Below, piece after piece: positions 11,200-22,755 of a stretch of DNA of 64,000 nucleotides. Within the stretch, counting starts at the first letter, position 1; each line of letters begins with the position of its first letter. Position numbers and translations under genes: made by a program. Under the pieces are notes generated by a model, which saw only the letters and a list, made by a program, of their open reading frames with translations, made no database searches and was not told the origin of the DNA. Source of the DNA: Adineta vaga (lineage: Eukaryota > Rotifera); assembly GCA_021613535.1 (NCBI GenBank), contig CP075494.1:3658001-3722000 (forward strand). The letters run 5' to 3'.

Positions 11200-12401
11200 A
11201 GAAATTTCGAAAGAAATAAAAATCATATCTAATGAAAAAATTGTTTTAGTAATATGAAAGGTTCAAATGGTGGATAACGATGATGATAAACGAAACAAAA
11301 AGAATATCTATACTTTCACCCACTCCCATACCCACCCTAGTAATTATTCCTGGATTACGAGTATCTAAGAGTTGTGTAGGAAAAGATTCTTAAAAAGTAT
11401 TACGAAGGTTTATGATGATGTTTTTCTCTTTAGTCACATACATACGATGAAGAACATTTTGACCTTCTGAAATATTTTGAAATTATGGAAAAGAACGCAA
11501 ACAAATTTATTTTTGCTTCTATCAACTTAAGGTGAAAAAAAAGTATCATTATACCAACAACCATTACTCTATGTTTGTTGTGTATTCATATCATAATTGG
11601 GATTTTTTTCATATTTTCTCCTTGAAAATGATGTGCAAACGAGGAGAAGAAAATGGTTTATTGACGCAGTTCATTGACGTCATTAGAACACAAAATAGTA
11701 TCTATCTGTTATGTCTTTTCTCTTCGGTTTGCTTGTTTGATTTTTCTTTTGAATGACAGAGCAAAAGATAATTAATGCCTATGATTCGAATGATGAATGA
11801 TAAAAACAAAATACCTTTCGTTTTCTCTCTCTCTCTCTCTTTCCCTGTATCGAAATATTTTATTTATGATTATATACGTCACTAAAATATTTCACCACGC
11901 GTTCATTCATCACCTACCATTAATTATCATTGCACAATTTTCAGTGAAATCATTGAAATTCAGACTATTTATTACACTATCAAACCTTCGATATCGAATA
12001 TTAATATGCGGTTTATGGTATACGTGGCGTGCGTTTACACAGTGAAAAAAAGTGTCATTAGTCGTTTGAGAGTAAGTGCGGAATATTCAAACGACTTTTT
12101 TTTTTCTTTTTGCGAATTTTCTTGCATACCTATCTCAATCACGAGTGAATCTTTCGCTTCTCCATTGTTTCGTAATATGTATTTTTATAGAGCTGTACTC
12201 ATCACCCTTAGTTTTTCTTCTCTATTATTCTTGCTTATTCATTTGATTTGCGTCATCGAAAGTTATTTTCGATCTACTCTTATAAAAGGCCGATAACATC
12301 AGCATTGTTATATATTAACATACGCATTTAAAATATCGTTACTTCGTCATACATAACTTTATAAAATATTGTAGATAACAATTTAAAAAAAAAATAAAAC
12401 A
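11200..12401. other. Intergenic with TG/CA-rich motif and (CT)n run
   Basis: Nothing convincing is coded. At 11311-11338 there is a CACCCACTCCCATACCCACCC block, 110 bp after the esterase stop. It is a single-arm relative of the TG hairpins. A (CT)n microsatellite lies at about 11826-11841. The short open frames here look random. Confidence 0.5.
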
Positions 12402-14030
12402 ATGAATTTGGAAGAAGATATGAATCATCCTACGGAAACATTCGACGCAGTTATTATCGGCGGTGGATTTGCTGGTATATATATGTTATATGAATTACGT
12501 AAACGTGGCTATGAAGCAAAAGTATTTGAAGCAGCTGATGAAATTGGTGGTACTTGGCAATGGAATCGATATCCTGGTGCCCGATGTGATGTTGAAAGTA
12601 TGCAATATTCATATTCATTTAGTGATGAATTACAACAAGAATGGCATTGGACAGAACGATGTGCTCCACAATCGGAAATACTTCGTTATTTAAATCATGT
12701 TGTTAATAAATTTGATTTATACAAAGATATTCAATTAGAAACACGTGTCACCAATCTCGTTTATAATGAAGATTTATCACAATGGACAATAGAAACAAAT
12801 CATAATGAACGAATCATAGCAAAATTTTGTATTATGGCAACGGGGTGCCTTTCAATTCCTAAAGATCCTCGAATAAAAGGACTCGAACAATTCGAAGGCA
12901 ATGTTTATAGTACAGGTAAATGGCCAAAAACAACTGTTGACTTTTCTGAACGTCGTGTTGCTGTTATTGGTACTGGATCATCAGGTGCACAATGTATTCC
13001 CATGGTAGCTAAACAAGCGTCTCATCTCTATGTTATTCAACGCACACCTAATTATGTTATTTCAGCAACAACAAAATCAATTGATAATGAATATGAAAAG
13101 GATTGGAAATCAAATTATAATCAACGTCGACGTTATATTTTAGAATCACAAGGTGGTATGTTTCTTGATGATGATAATGATTCATCAATTATGAATATGA
13201 CCGATAAAGAACGGTTCGAAGCAGGATGGAAAAAAGGTGGTTTTTCATTCTATACGGCATTCAAAGGTCGATTAAATGATAAGGATATTAGTCATGTCAT
13301 TTCAGATTGTTTTCATGATAAAATATGTGAAATTGTCAAAGATCAAGATGTTGCTCAAGCTTTAGCTCCATACGATCATTTATTTGGTAGTAAACGTCCC
13401 TGTGTATCCGCACAATATTATGAAACATTCAATCGTGATAATGTCACACTTGTTGATATACGGAGCAGAACTATTGATCAAATCACACCAACGGGTATAC
13501 AAATCGATGATGAACATATCGAAGTCGATGATATTATACTTGCAACTGGATTTGATGCGATTACTGGAGCTATACTTAATATTGATATTCATGGTCGTGA
13601 TGATAAAGTACTTCGAGACAAATGGATTGTAAGGCCACGAACATTACTTGGCATGATGATTGCTGGTTTTCCTAATCTTTTTACTATCACGGGTCCTGGT
13701 AGTCCAATTGATTTGAGTAATATGATTCCTCATATTGAAGAAAATGTCAAATGGATTATGAAATCTATTGATTATCTCAAGATGAATCATCTCGATAGTA
13801 TCGAACCGACTATTGATGCACAAAATTTTTGGATGGACCATGTAGATATGGTAGCACGTCTGACAACTGGAATCACCGATAATCCTCGATATAATCGTTC
13901 AAGTATTCCGGAAAAACCCGGTGTTGCCATACGTTATACTGGTGGTCTTCAAAATTATTTGAAGATGTGCGAACAAGTGACTCTAAATGATGGTTACGAG
14001 AAGTTTTTCTTACTTAAATCATCTTCATAA
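12402..14030 (+). CDS. Flavin monooxygenase, Baeyer-Villiger type
   Basis: Intronless, 542 residues, normal length for the class. The FAD-binding fingerprint is AVIIGGGFAGIYMLYEL (about 16-32), followed by GGTWQWNRYPGARCD. The NADPH fingerprint is VAVIGTGSSGAQCI (about 186-199), and the conserved ATG motif (IILATGFDA) is near 385. The Baeyer-Villiger signature F-x-G-x3-H-x3-W-P is present as FEGNVYSTGKWP, but its central His is Ser. Family knowledge: these enzymes use FAD and NADPH to insert oxygen next to a ketone. The relatives are bacterial and fungal, and the lack of introns fits horizontal transfer; this is inference. A TTTTGTAG acceptor-like site lies about 28 bases upstream of the ATG. 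The His-to-Ser change could weaken or alter activity. Confidence 0.88.
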   Translation: MNLEEDMNHPTETFDAVIIGGGFAGIYMLYELRKRGYEAKVFEAADEIGGTWQWNRYPGARCDVESMQYSYSFSDELQQEWHWTERCAPQSEILRYLNHVVNKFDLYKDIQLETRVTNLVYNEDLSQWTIETNHNERIIAKFCIMATGCLSIPKDPRIKGLEQFEGNVYSTGKWPKTTVDFSERRVAVIGTGSSGAQCIPMVAKQASHLYVIQRTPNYVISATTKSIDNEYEKDWKSNYNQRRRYILESQGGMFLDDDNDSSIMNMTDKERFEAGWKKGGFSFYTAFKGRLNDKDISHVISDCFHDKICEIVKDQDVAQALAPYDHLFGSKRPCVSAQYYETFNRDNVTLVDIRSRTIDQITPTGIQIDDEHIEVDDIILATGFDAITGAILNIDIHGRDDKVLRDKWIVRPRTLLGMMIAGFPNLFTITGPGSPIDLSNMIPHIEENVKWIMKSIDYLKMNHLDSIEPTIDAQNFWMDHVDMVARLTTGITDNPRYNRSSIPEKPGVAIRYTGGLQNYLKMCEQVTLNDGYEKFFLLKSSS

Positions 14031-14409
14031 TCTTTTTCTTTTCAGTCAAGTGAACTCGATTTTTTTACTCGTTTATGCTTTTACAAATAATATTTATTTT
14101 GAAAGTTGTTATAGATTGTATCGTTTATTGAAAGTTTTGTATTTATTGTTGATGTTATTATTTAGCAATAAAATCAGAGTTTTGTTTTTGCATTCAAAAA
14201 AAAAGACAATTAGTTTTATTCTGAAAAGTAAAGTACTTAAAATGAAAAGAATGTCAAAAGAAAGGTCACATCAATGATGATTGTTCTGTCTATATAATCC
14301 ATATTGTTTTCGTCTAGAAAGAAAAAAATTTAACTATATTTTGAAGATATAGAAAAAATACTTTGTTTAATCTATACCTGAATGAATTTGCTGAATAGAA
14401 AGTCAAATA
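14031..14409. other. Intergenic between convergent genes
   Basis: No gene seen. It includes AATAAA-like sites near 14167 that may serve the monooxygenase mRNA. Confidence 0.4.
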
Positions 14410-15440
14410 TCATGGATGATTTTCTCTAGATATATAATTTTCAAAGAACCATTGTCGTTGAGTCCAAAATGATGATTGAAATTGTTCCATCCAAGTGTCA
14501 AATCGTTTCGAAACTGCTGGATCATATGATGTACATGAATAAAAAATACCAATATCGAATATTCGTAAGTATGACAGATGAGATTTGATTAATTCTTCCC
14601 AGAATTTCCCATTCAACAATGACACAGTTTTCTCTGTGGAAATATGTAAAACTTGAACATAATTAAATAGATTTTTCATCATCGATTCCAAATATTCAAG
14701 TGGAACTAAATTTATCTTCAAAGAAAGATGTGTTAATCTATTTAACATCAATGGAGATAAGTCTATTGACGTATATTGAGATACATCATCGCACTGAATT
14801 GATAAACGACGAAGTTGAGGAGTATACGATAAAATAGCATGAATCTCGGTAGTTGTCAAACAATGTTCAATAACAAGAGATTCAATAGGACTGAATTTGA
14901 TAGTGGCTAGAGGTAATGGTTTATAGTGACGAGTCGATTGACTAGAGAATTGACAATATTTCAATTGAGGTAAACGAAGAAGACATTGATAAATTATTTT
15001 ATTATCTACATTTCGATCGCAACAATCAATTGTCAACGAAATTAAACAAGGCACATGATTTAGTCGAAGAAAAACTGATCCAATATATAAGGATTCAATA
15101 TTGAAAAAAATCACATTTTCTAACCGAGTAAATTGTGACCAAATGGAAATGGGTGAATGAGCGATGATACTAACAGATGGTTTTGTTAATCGAAGTGATT
15201 GAATTCGATATTGATTAAGTAAAGTGATATTCTGCCAATGACGTTGAAAGATTAGTGATGATTCGAATGAAAGATTTAATTTGATAGGAATAGTTGAACT
15301 ATTAACAAGAGTTTGAAAACGAATATTTAAGTCAGAACAAATATTGTGCACATCGAGAAAATCTAGATAATCAAAAATTTCATAGAGAACATCATTGGAA
15401 AGATGTTCAAAACGAGTGAAACTGAAAGAAAATCAAATTA
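14410..15440 (-). CDS. F-box protein with leucine-rich C-terminal part
   Basis: The main exon is about 15440-14410. It starts after a TTTCTTTCAG acceptor with an F-box: FEHLSNDVLYEIFDYLDFLD, then HNICSDLNIRFQTLV. The remaining 300 residues are leucine-rich with irregular LRR-like spacing and no other named domain. Family knowledge: the F-box binds SKP1, and the LRR part would choose targets for an SCF ubiquitin ligase; this layout is greatly expanded in bdelloids. A first exon may lie at 15604-15541, encoding a basic peptide (MEQTKRKNEDDILVNNK) with a GTAAAA donor, but joining it leaves the frame one base out. The true start is therefore unsettled. Confidence 0.7.
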
Positions 15441-15610
15441 GAATATCCCTCGATTATATTGTGAAAATGGCACCTGTGTGAATCAATTATTCCTAAGATT
15501 ATGAATAAATCAATTTACAAAAGATCGAATTAATAGAATTTTTTACTTGACATTTTTTCTCTTTTATTATTGACAAGAATGTCATCTTCATTTTTCCGTT
15601 TTGTTTGTTC

Positions 15611-16044
15611 CATTAAAATATTTAATACTATATGTAGAAACAAAACACGTTTTATTATGGTATACCCATGAATGATGAAATAACCACTCGTATACATCTT
15701 TGATGAGAGAAAAGGAAAAATACGATATTTATCATGACTCATGTATTTTTTCTTCTTCTTATATGACCAATTTTACTTGATTGTCATTCGTTCGAATGGT
15801 TGTATATATGACGTGGAGGATATTTTCTTTTTCGTGAAACATGGTGAAAAAAAACAAAGATGTTGTGAAATTTTATGGATGGAGAAGTGGATTCATTTCC
15901 TAATCTCCGGTCATCAGTACTAGAAAATATTCTTTGAACAAATCGCAAAGATTCTAAAATTTTTTTATTAATAAAATCATATCAGATATTAACAAAACAT
16001 CAGAAAAATTCAAAATGAAACAGACAACTAGTTGTCCATTATAT
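15611..16044. other. Intergenic, no gene seen
   Basis: A short plus-strand frame at 15741-15923 looks random. The region lies between the 5' end of the F-box gene and the 3' end of the prolyl hydroxylase. Confidence 0.4.
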
Positions 16045-16089
16045 CTTGAGGGTGTGGGTGTGGGTGGTCTCTTCACCCACACCCTCAAG
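16045..16089. repeat. GGGTGTGGGTG perfect hairpin, copy 2
   Basis: CTTGAGGGTGTGGGTG (16045-16060) and CACCCACACCCTCAAG (16074-16089) form a perfect 16-bp stem with a 13-base loop. It ends 8 bp after the stop of the prolyl hydroxylase gene (read on the minus strand), so it could lie within that gene's 3'UTR or 3' end. Confidence 0.9.
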
Positions 16090-16096
16090 CTCATTT

Positions 16097-17161
16097 TCAA
16101 GTTGTTTTAGGCGGTGAGAAATATTTATCTAGACGTGTCCAAGTATTCAAGCCTATTTTAATACCATTTTTACCAGGCGGACGACCAGCATGGTATGTCA
16201 AATGATCAACTTGTCCATATTCATCCATATTATACCAAAAGATAGTATTACCTGGTATAGGACGAAAACGAATGCCGAATTCATGTGATTTTTCATCACA
16301 AATTAATATATCACAAAATCGCTCATGAAGCGTTTTATTGTATTGAATAGGAAGGAATTCAGTTTCACCCATGGAACAGTTTGATTGCAAATAAGTAAAA
16401 AATGTTGTCACACGTTGACCACCGTTCTTTATAACATCCGGATTTTCAAGCCAATCGTAGTGAGGTTTATACTACAATGGTAAATATAAACATTATAATG
16501 ATTTGCAAATCTATTGAACTTGTTTCATACCTGTTGATCGGATGTATATTTCACTACTTGTAAAGGTTCAAGACATTCTACATCAACATCACCTTGAAAT
16601 TGTGCAAATCGTCGTTCAAGACACTCTATAATTGGTGTCTGATGTCGACGGAGAAAAGCTGAACTTGATGTTCGATGGTCGTCAATCGAAATACCTCCGC
16701 TCATCTTAAAGGTCATTGAACGTTTCAACAGTGGTTTCCTAGAACATAAAAAATTATATAAATACACGATAATATTAAGTATTTATCACTGACGTCAATT
16801 CGATTAAATATTGAATTTCATTTTCGGTGAGAAACTGTTCGATGTAGATAATTAACGGACTTCGTTCAATGATTCGAGTATTATATCGATGATGAGGACA
16901 TTGATATTTGTATTGAGATAGATCGTAATTATTCTTTACGTCAGGTATTTTACAAATTTCCTTACAGGAATCTGACTGTATAGGTTGTTCTACTTCCTGT
17001 TGGACGTAGGATTGAAGATCGGTCAGATATTCAATGAGAACATTGAGAACAAAATGTATTGTTTGAGAAATTGTTCTCTGAGATCGATAAACACTTAGAA
17101 GACAGCTGAAGACGATAAATGCAAGAATAAATATACGAAAAAGTACAGTTCTGAGAGACAT
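16097..17161 (-). CDS. Prolyl 4-hydroxylase-like 2OG-Fe(II) dioxygenase
   Basis: Three exons: 17161-16794, 16738-16531 and 16471-16097, with introns of 55 and 59 bp; the donors are GTCAGT and GTATGA, and the frame closes. An N-terminal signal anchor (TVLFRIFILAFIVFSCLL) is followed by a Cys-containing linker and then the hydroxylase fold: RSMTFKMSGG, then RTSSSAFL, the double-stranded beta-helix metal motif HYDW (HxD), the distal His in LTYHAGRPP, and the 2-oxoglutarate-binding Lys in GIKIGLNTW. All three iron ligands and the Lys are therefore present. Family knowledge: this class hydroxylates proline in collagen-like or other secretory-pathway proteins, using 2-oxoglutarate and oxygen. A single-pass ER/Golgi location is inferred. 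A TG hairpin follows directly downstream. Confidence 0.87.
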
Positions 17162-17179
17162 TGTAACCTTGTCGAACAC

Positions 17180-17620
17180 ATTTACATCTCTATATTATTT
17201 GCTTTATGGAAGTATTGTAATCGCTATTGTTTGTTACACTTGATGTCTGTGCTTTAGCCACACTAGTTGCTCAATCTAAATAAGCAAAAATATAATTTCG
17301 AATCTTCAAAGTAATCGACAAACAAAATTGATTTATAGAAACAGAAATGGAAGCTATTGTTGATTCATCCATTATTGATGCAGGAACGTACAAAGATTGT
17401 CGCAGCAACGTCATTTCAAATCAATAAAGAGAACATCAGTGAAATCTATCGAGATTTATATTTATAGAAGAGGCTGTGAGTGCAATTATAATGGTAGGAG
17501 TATTTAAGTAAAAGAAAATCGATTTCATATGTACATTTGTGAATATGAATGTTTTTCTCATTTTTAGTCACAGTTAAACGCTTACTGTTACTCTCATACT
17601 TAGATCTACAAACAGTTTAT
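17180..17620. other. Intergenic, no gene seen
   Basis: A 26-codon frame from the ATG at 17347 has no support. Otherwise the region is featureless. Confidence 0.4.
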
Positions 17621-18502
17621 TTATTGAGTTTTCCCTGATGGCTCATCACAATATCCATTAGAGTTTTGTAATTCTGTCACAGTGCTTCTTTCTCTTCTGA
17701 CGACAATGTATCCAACGACCGCTGTAAATATCACAACTAGCGTATTCCATACGATACTTGATGAGTCTGAACTATGTATTGCTATTAAAAGTATCCAGAA
17801 ATTGAAATTTCCATGGAGGAACATCGACCATTTCAATATGTTCCATAATGATAATGATTGCTTGAATATATCTCTACGAATCATTCGTAAACTAATCAAG
17901 TAACCACATAAACAATGAATAGGAATAGATAGAAATATCCTTGTTAGTGCAGAATAAAATAAGTCCAATATCGTTGAATCCGGATGTAATCCTGCAGATA
18001 TTTGATAAGCTAAATTTTCCATAGTAGAAAAACTCAACGATGCAGTAATTACATAGAGTTGATAATTTGTACATATGTTTCTTTTCATTCGATTAACCAT
18101 TTGATATTTCAAAAGTTCTTCTAATCCAGCTGCCATAAGAAATGCCAATAGAAATAGAAATAAATAGAAACCGAAGTTTTTATCCACCTGAAGATTTTTA
18201 ATGTCTTTATATGATTTAAAATCGGAACTCTGAGTTTGTTGATATAATTCAAAGAATTTTTCCGAATCAAAACAAATCATTCCAATAATAGTTACTAAAA
18301 CAGACTGAACTGCCATTACGATTATCATACCGATAGAGTTCGATAACACATAAATATTTGCTATTGATTCAAAATCGATATCTCGATAATTTTTCTTCCA
18401 GTAATAATAAATTATACCGAGAGGGACATAGAAAAACGGCAGAAATAAAAATGCTTTCCAGCTTATAATTAATATAATCGATAAACATGGGACATTTAAA
18501 AT
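17621..18502 (-). CDS. PrsW-family intramembrane protease
   Basis: Multi-pass membrane protein, read from an open frame ending at the stop at 17621. It carries all the PrsW landmarks in order: EELLKY (catalytic-type Glu pair and Lys), FSTMENLAY, RIFLSIPIH and MFLHGNFNF, each in a transmembrane segment. Family knowledge: PrsW proteins are membrane-embedded proteases first known from Bacillus sigma-W control; eukaryotic members are scattered. The N-terminus is unclear. The correct frame (SWKAFLFLPFFYVPLGIIYY) meets a TAA at 18503-18505, while an ATG-initiated frame at 18587 runs into the region one base out. Either a single-base deletion or an unseen first exon explains this. The substrate is unknown. 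Confidence 0.72.
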   Translation of the reverse strand: MLNVPCLSIILIISWKAFLFLPFFYVPLGIIYYYWKKNYRDIDFESIANIYVLSNSIGMIIVMAVQSVLVTIIGMICFDSEKFFELYQQTQSSDFKSYKDIKNLQVDKNFGFYLFLFLLAFLMAAGLEELLKYQMVNRMKRNICTNYQLYVITASLSFSTMENLAYQISAGLHPDSTILDLFYSALTRIFLSIPIHCLCGYLISLRMIRRDIFKQSLSLWNILKWSMFLHGNFNFWILLIAIHSSDSSSIVWNTLVVIFTAVVGYIVVRRERSTVTELQNSNGYCDEPSGKTQ

Positions 18503-18587
18503 TTAATAATATCTTAATAGAATTGGCAAGGCAGACCATTTTGAAGGTATTGACCAAGAATTCATCATAGCGATAGAATAGTTCCAT

Positions 18588-19463
18588 TTTCGTTTTATAT
18601 CTATGTGTGATTCATCACACAATTCATTCACCAATGACATCGCAGAATATGCATTTGAGACAAATATTCATTTACACAAAAATGTCGCGAGTTGACGCTG
18701 ATATCCTTTACAAAAACTCAACTTAAACATATATGTGTATAAGTGTTGATCCGATTGATTCCTTCTTGAAAAAACCTACTGGTTAGAATATTTATCAATG
18801 GTAATTACATTTGAATGGAATTAATTGTCTTTCTATTTTGAATAATATTGTTAATGAAATGGGAAAAACGCGTTTTTTTCATAGGAAAAAGTTGACCTCT
18901 ACAGATTATATTATGCGAGAGCAAATGAATCCAATTTGGATTGTGTTCTTTAACAGCACGTGCTTTTGACAAAAACGCATTAGATTTTATAATTATTCCG
19001 TATATAGAAAAATTGTATAGTGCTCATTTCGAAAATATGTTGATTATCTAGAAGAGGATTAACTCTACAGAAAAATGTCAATCATTGCAAATTTTATAAG
19101 CTCTTTTCTTAGAAGTATTAAATTATAGTCTTCGGATTTGTCATCCTGAAACCCTCATTTCTGTTTTGATATATTTAAAAATAAACTTATATTTAATTAT
19201 ATAATCGTAAGAAAAATTTGAATCATTCATATATATATAGAGTAAATTCTTTTTTTATTTCATTAATAACATACAGTTATTATTTTCTTTCTTTAAACAA
19301 ATGTGTTCATGATATGAGACAAAAAACGAGAGCTAAAACGGAATGTATATATTTTAGAGATAGATGAGAGTAATTGGTATACATCTCACATCGTCATAAA
19401 AAATAACAAGAATTTTTATGAACAAAAAAAAATAATAAAAGCTTTCAAGTTTTTCGTGTTAGA
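18588..19463. other. Intergenic, no gene seen
   Basis: AT-rich, with no supported coding or structured element. Confidence 0.45.
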
Positions 19464-20434
19464 TTATATCTCTGAATGATTAATTAATGATTTTCTCCTA
19501 CTCATTTTCTTAGTTTTTCTATTTCTCTTCTGGACTACACAACAAAAACACTTAAAAAATGCATTTCTAAATGGTATATTCAGCCAAAGTACAGATATTT
19601 TTTCTATTGCGATCGCTAATGGTACTGATACTAATGTTAATATAAAGAAATGAATCGATTGAATTCGTTTTGGTGCCATAAGACAAATATATATGACTGA
19701 TGGTGTCCACCGAACGTAAAAATAGCAACGAAAATAAGAATATTGTTAAGCAATTTTACTTCACGTACAGGACTTGAATGACGTGGTTTGGACGGAGATG
19801 AATAATAATTTACTCGATAAACAATTGTTATATATATTAAAATAATGCTTGATGCTGGTATTAGATATTCCGTTGAATAGAGATAATATAGATGAAGTGT
19901 ATGATTCAAATCAATGGTACAGAAGATACTTGGTCGATAAATAACATCTTTATTTTTTAATAAAATGGTCATCGGTGTTAAGAATCCAACACACCATTGA
20001 ATAACTATTAAGAGATAATGAAAATTCCATGTTAATAGATAGCGATGATAACTATATAATACAGAATAAAACAGACGACTAAGAGCTTGAAGAAGAAATG
20101 ATGAACTGAGTAAAGTTGTTGAAACAGCTGTCAGATAAGCACGAATAATACAAAATAATCGACTATCTTTTCCGTTCGGACGAATTGGTGTAATAACAAC
20201 CATAAATATTTGAAGAAATATTGTAAATGAATAGAACAAACTGATGACACATGTATTGCAGATCAAAAGATTCGAAAATGTTTTTAATTTTTGAACAGTC
20301 AATGTTAGATGAAAGATGACGATAGATACCGATAGAACAATTAAGAAGGATGCCGCATAAACTGAACAGATGAGAATAGTTGAAAAGATTGAAGGAGCCG
20401 TTTCCGTGCTGTTGTATGGACTATAGATAAACAT
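19464..20434 (-). pseudogene. Rhodopsin-like GPCR with one frame break
   Basis: Seven-transmembrane receptor of the divergent peptide-receptor type common in bdelloids. From the ATG at 20434 there is an N-glycosylation site and TM1-TM5, with a Cys in FCIIRAYL at the extracellular end of TM3 and LSRLFYSVLY in the DRY position. TM6 begins NNILIFVAIFTFGG. The frame then shifts by one base at about 19701-19711, and TM6-TM7 continue in the other frame (SVIYICLMAPKRIQS, then FFILTLVSVPLAI), ending in a basic tail at 19464. Both halves are well kept, so the break is recent or is an assembly error. The ligand is unknown. Confidence 0.72.
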
Positions 20435-21163
20435 TATCTGTGTTTCATGTAATTTGTTTCTCTTTATAGTAATGATGAAATATAAAAAATAACAATCAAT
20501 CGTCTGTTGAATTATATTTCATAGTTTCTACCTAGCATGCAAACAATAATAAATAAGAGGAGTAATAACTCTTTTTTTTTCTCCTTTCTTTCGTTTTCTT
20601 CTGTAGAGACATATGGTATACATGTTGTAGACATTATCTTCTTGTGATCAGAAAGAAAGATGATACGCATCTCGCTCTCTCTCTCTCTCTTCTCTAGTTC
20701 TCTTGCCGCCGTTTTTTGTTTCTTCCTCCTTATATAGTTCTTTTATCATTTTTACTCTAATTAAAGAGAAAAGGGTAGTCTGTTTTCAATGGAAAATCGC
20801 GTGTGAATGACAAGTAGATGTTAATGAAAAAATAGAGAGAATGATAACGCTAGAAAGATTTCCATACATTTATCACAGAAAAGGAAAATTTGATACATGT
20901 AATCAGCGTACATTTATAAAAGAAACAGAAACTAATCATATAGAATATATCTTAACCAGAAGGAAACAATTCAGTATACGATGCATTTCGATATATTGCA
21001 CATAGTCTTTACACAGAACAATGATCGGAATGCTAATTTAAAGAAGATGAGATGCGGATTAGCATGTGACAGTTGTTTAAAGATCTCCTTCCTCTAACAT
21101 TTCCTCACAGCTATCGTCATTTTGTAGAAACAAAACTCAAGTGTCTGAATATTACAATATTTC
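20435..21163. other. Intergenic with CT microsatellite
   Basis: A (CT)n run lies at about 20674-20691. Nothing else is recognised. Confidence 0.5.
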
Positions 21164-21352
21164 TTGTATCGAATAAAACTCAATAGGATTTATGATATTT
21201 GCTTAACAATTGTTGGTAATTTTCAACAAAGTTCTCATTTAGTCGGAACTTTTGTTGGTTTTCTTCTCGGTATTTTTATCATTGTCTTTTCTCGAAATGC
21301 ACCTATGATCGATAAACTACTAATCAATCAAACGAATGTAACAAACATTTAA
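21164..21352 (+). pseudogene. Rhomboid-like C-terminal fragment
   Basis: A short frame with one hydrophobic helix, SSHLVGTFVGFLLGIFIIVF. It resembles the last catalytic helix of rhomboid proteases (HLGGxxxGxxxG with the catalytic His). No GxSG serine motif was found upstream, so it is at best an orphan terminal exon or relic. It ends with TAA at 21350-21352. Confidence 0.3.
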
Positions 21353-21567
21353 TTTTTCCTTTTCATAAACAACAAAACACATTTCGAATTCTTTGTGTTT
21401 TTGTTTGATGAATAAGACGAACAGAATTTTTTCACTCCTATTGTAAAAAAAAAGAAGAAGAAGAAGAAAAGGTAACTTGTATTTTGCTTCAAATACATTT
21501 TTGGAAAGAAGAAAAATACGAAAACAACAAAATAATCTTTCTGAAAAAAGATTAGATCGAATAAATC

Positions 21568-22464
21568 ATGTCCACATCGTCTAGTAAGATCGATATTTTC
21601 AGTCACAATAGAAAACTTTCTATATCTTTTCCAAAGATATCACTTGCAATGGTTGTAATGCATTGGAATTTTCCAATGTTCGTTATAAATGTCAAGTATG
21701 TCCGAATTATAATTTATGTTCAAAGTGTTATAATAATAAAACACAAACATTAAATCATTTAATATCACATACAGTGTTACGAATAGAACTACCATCATCA
21801 ACGATGAATAAAGATTTACTCGCAAAACAACATGTAGATCAAATGAATCATCTTGAAGAAACATATTTATCGAGTAAAATTATCGAGAAAAGATCTTTGT
21901 TTGTATTTAGAAAGACTTGTTTTAGAAATGATGTCGAATTTATCAACGACGAAAATGGAAACTAAATCAATTTCATCATCGAATGAAAGAACTCATAGAT
22001 TATCAGTTGATGAATTATATGAATATTTAATTCAATATGATTTAAATTTAAAGTCTTTAGCAGAAAAATTTAGAAAAGAACGTGTTTCAGGAAATGATTT
22101 AATCAATTTGGATGAGAATGATTACAAAAGTTTTGATATTACATATGGAGAAAAGAAAAAACTTCAAGTTTTAATTGAACAAAAACAATCCAATGTATTA
22201 TCACAAGAATTAACACAAATGCAAAATGAAATAACTCAATTAAAATCACTTGTAAAGAAACAAGAAGAAGAAATGGGAGAAAAAATGAAATCAATTCAAC
22301 AATTGGAAGATATTGTGGAAAAACAAGAACAACAAACACAAATTCAAAATGAAATTATTAAACAATTACAAGAAGCTGTTGAACAGCAAAATCAGGAGAA
22401 AGAAATATTAATGGAATTAGTAAAACAACAACGTTCGTTCATTTCATCTTCACAACATTCTTAA
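21568..22464 (+). CDS. ZZ zinc finger-SAM-coiled-coil protein, one frame break
   Basis: Exon 1 is 21568-21583 (MSTSS), followed by an intron at 21584-21636 (53 bp, GTAAGAT..AAAG). Exon 2 opens with a ZZ-type zinc finger (CNGCNALEFSNVRYKCQVC, then LCSKCY and H..SH; about residues 8-55). After a short linker the frame slips by one base in GAGAAAAGAT at about 21888-21891 and continues in the second frame. There is then a SAM-like domain (LSVDELYEYLIQYDLN to LQVLIEQ, with a KSFDI motif) and a Gln/Glu-rich coiled coil of about 85 residues to TAA at 22464. Family knowledge: ZZ and SAM domains bind protein ends and self-associate, so a scaffold role is inferred. The join is coherent in sequence style, so a single indel is likely. 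Confidence 0.62.
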
Positions 22465-22602
22465 TTATTTTCGATTTTTATGCTACATAGATCTTGAAAA
22501 AAGAAAGTATTTGAGAGAATATAAGAGTTTTCATACTTTATAACTAAAGCAAATGAAAGAGAGATTTTTCTGTGCAATTTCTTACTAAACAAAATTGATT
22601 AG

Positions 22603-22755
22603 GTCAATACTATTGTGATCTTTTTGAACGTTTGATAACAGCAAGTTTATGTATTGTAAAAAAACAGTCAATTTTATCAGCAAATCGTCAATATCCTTTT
22701 TGGAAAGAATGGGATCAATTCGAATTTGATAAACGATGGTTAGATTTGTATTAAT
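22603..22755 (+). pseudogene. Orphan terminal exon, unknown family
   Basis: After a GATTAG acceptor-like site a 50-codon frame reads GQYYCDLFERLITASLCIVK, then PFWKEWDQFEF, and stops with TAA. Its composition looks protein-like, but no upstream exon or family is seen. A further uncertain plus-strand fragment lies at 22857-22990. Probably gene remnants. Confidence 0.25.

Noticed and set aside
11200-12296. Genes in the short frames between the esterase and the monooxygenase
   Set aside because: Low-complexity hydrophobic frames with no family, splice or start support; they look random in AT-rich DNA.
16045-16089. True telomere or CRISPR array
   Set aside because: The TG-rich motif is a short isolated inverted repeat, not a tandem telomeric tract, and there are no regularly spaced repeats with spacers anywhere in the window.
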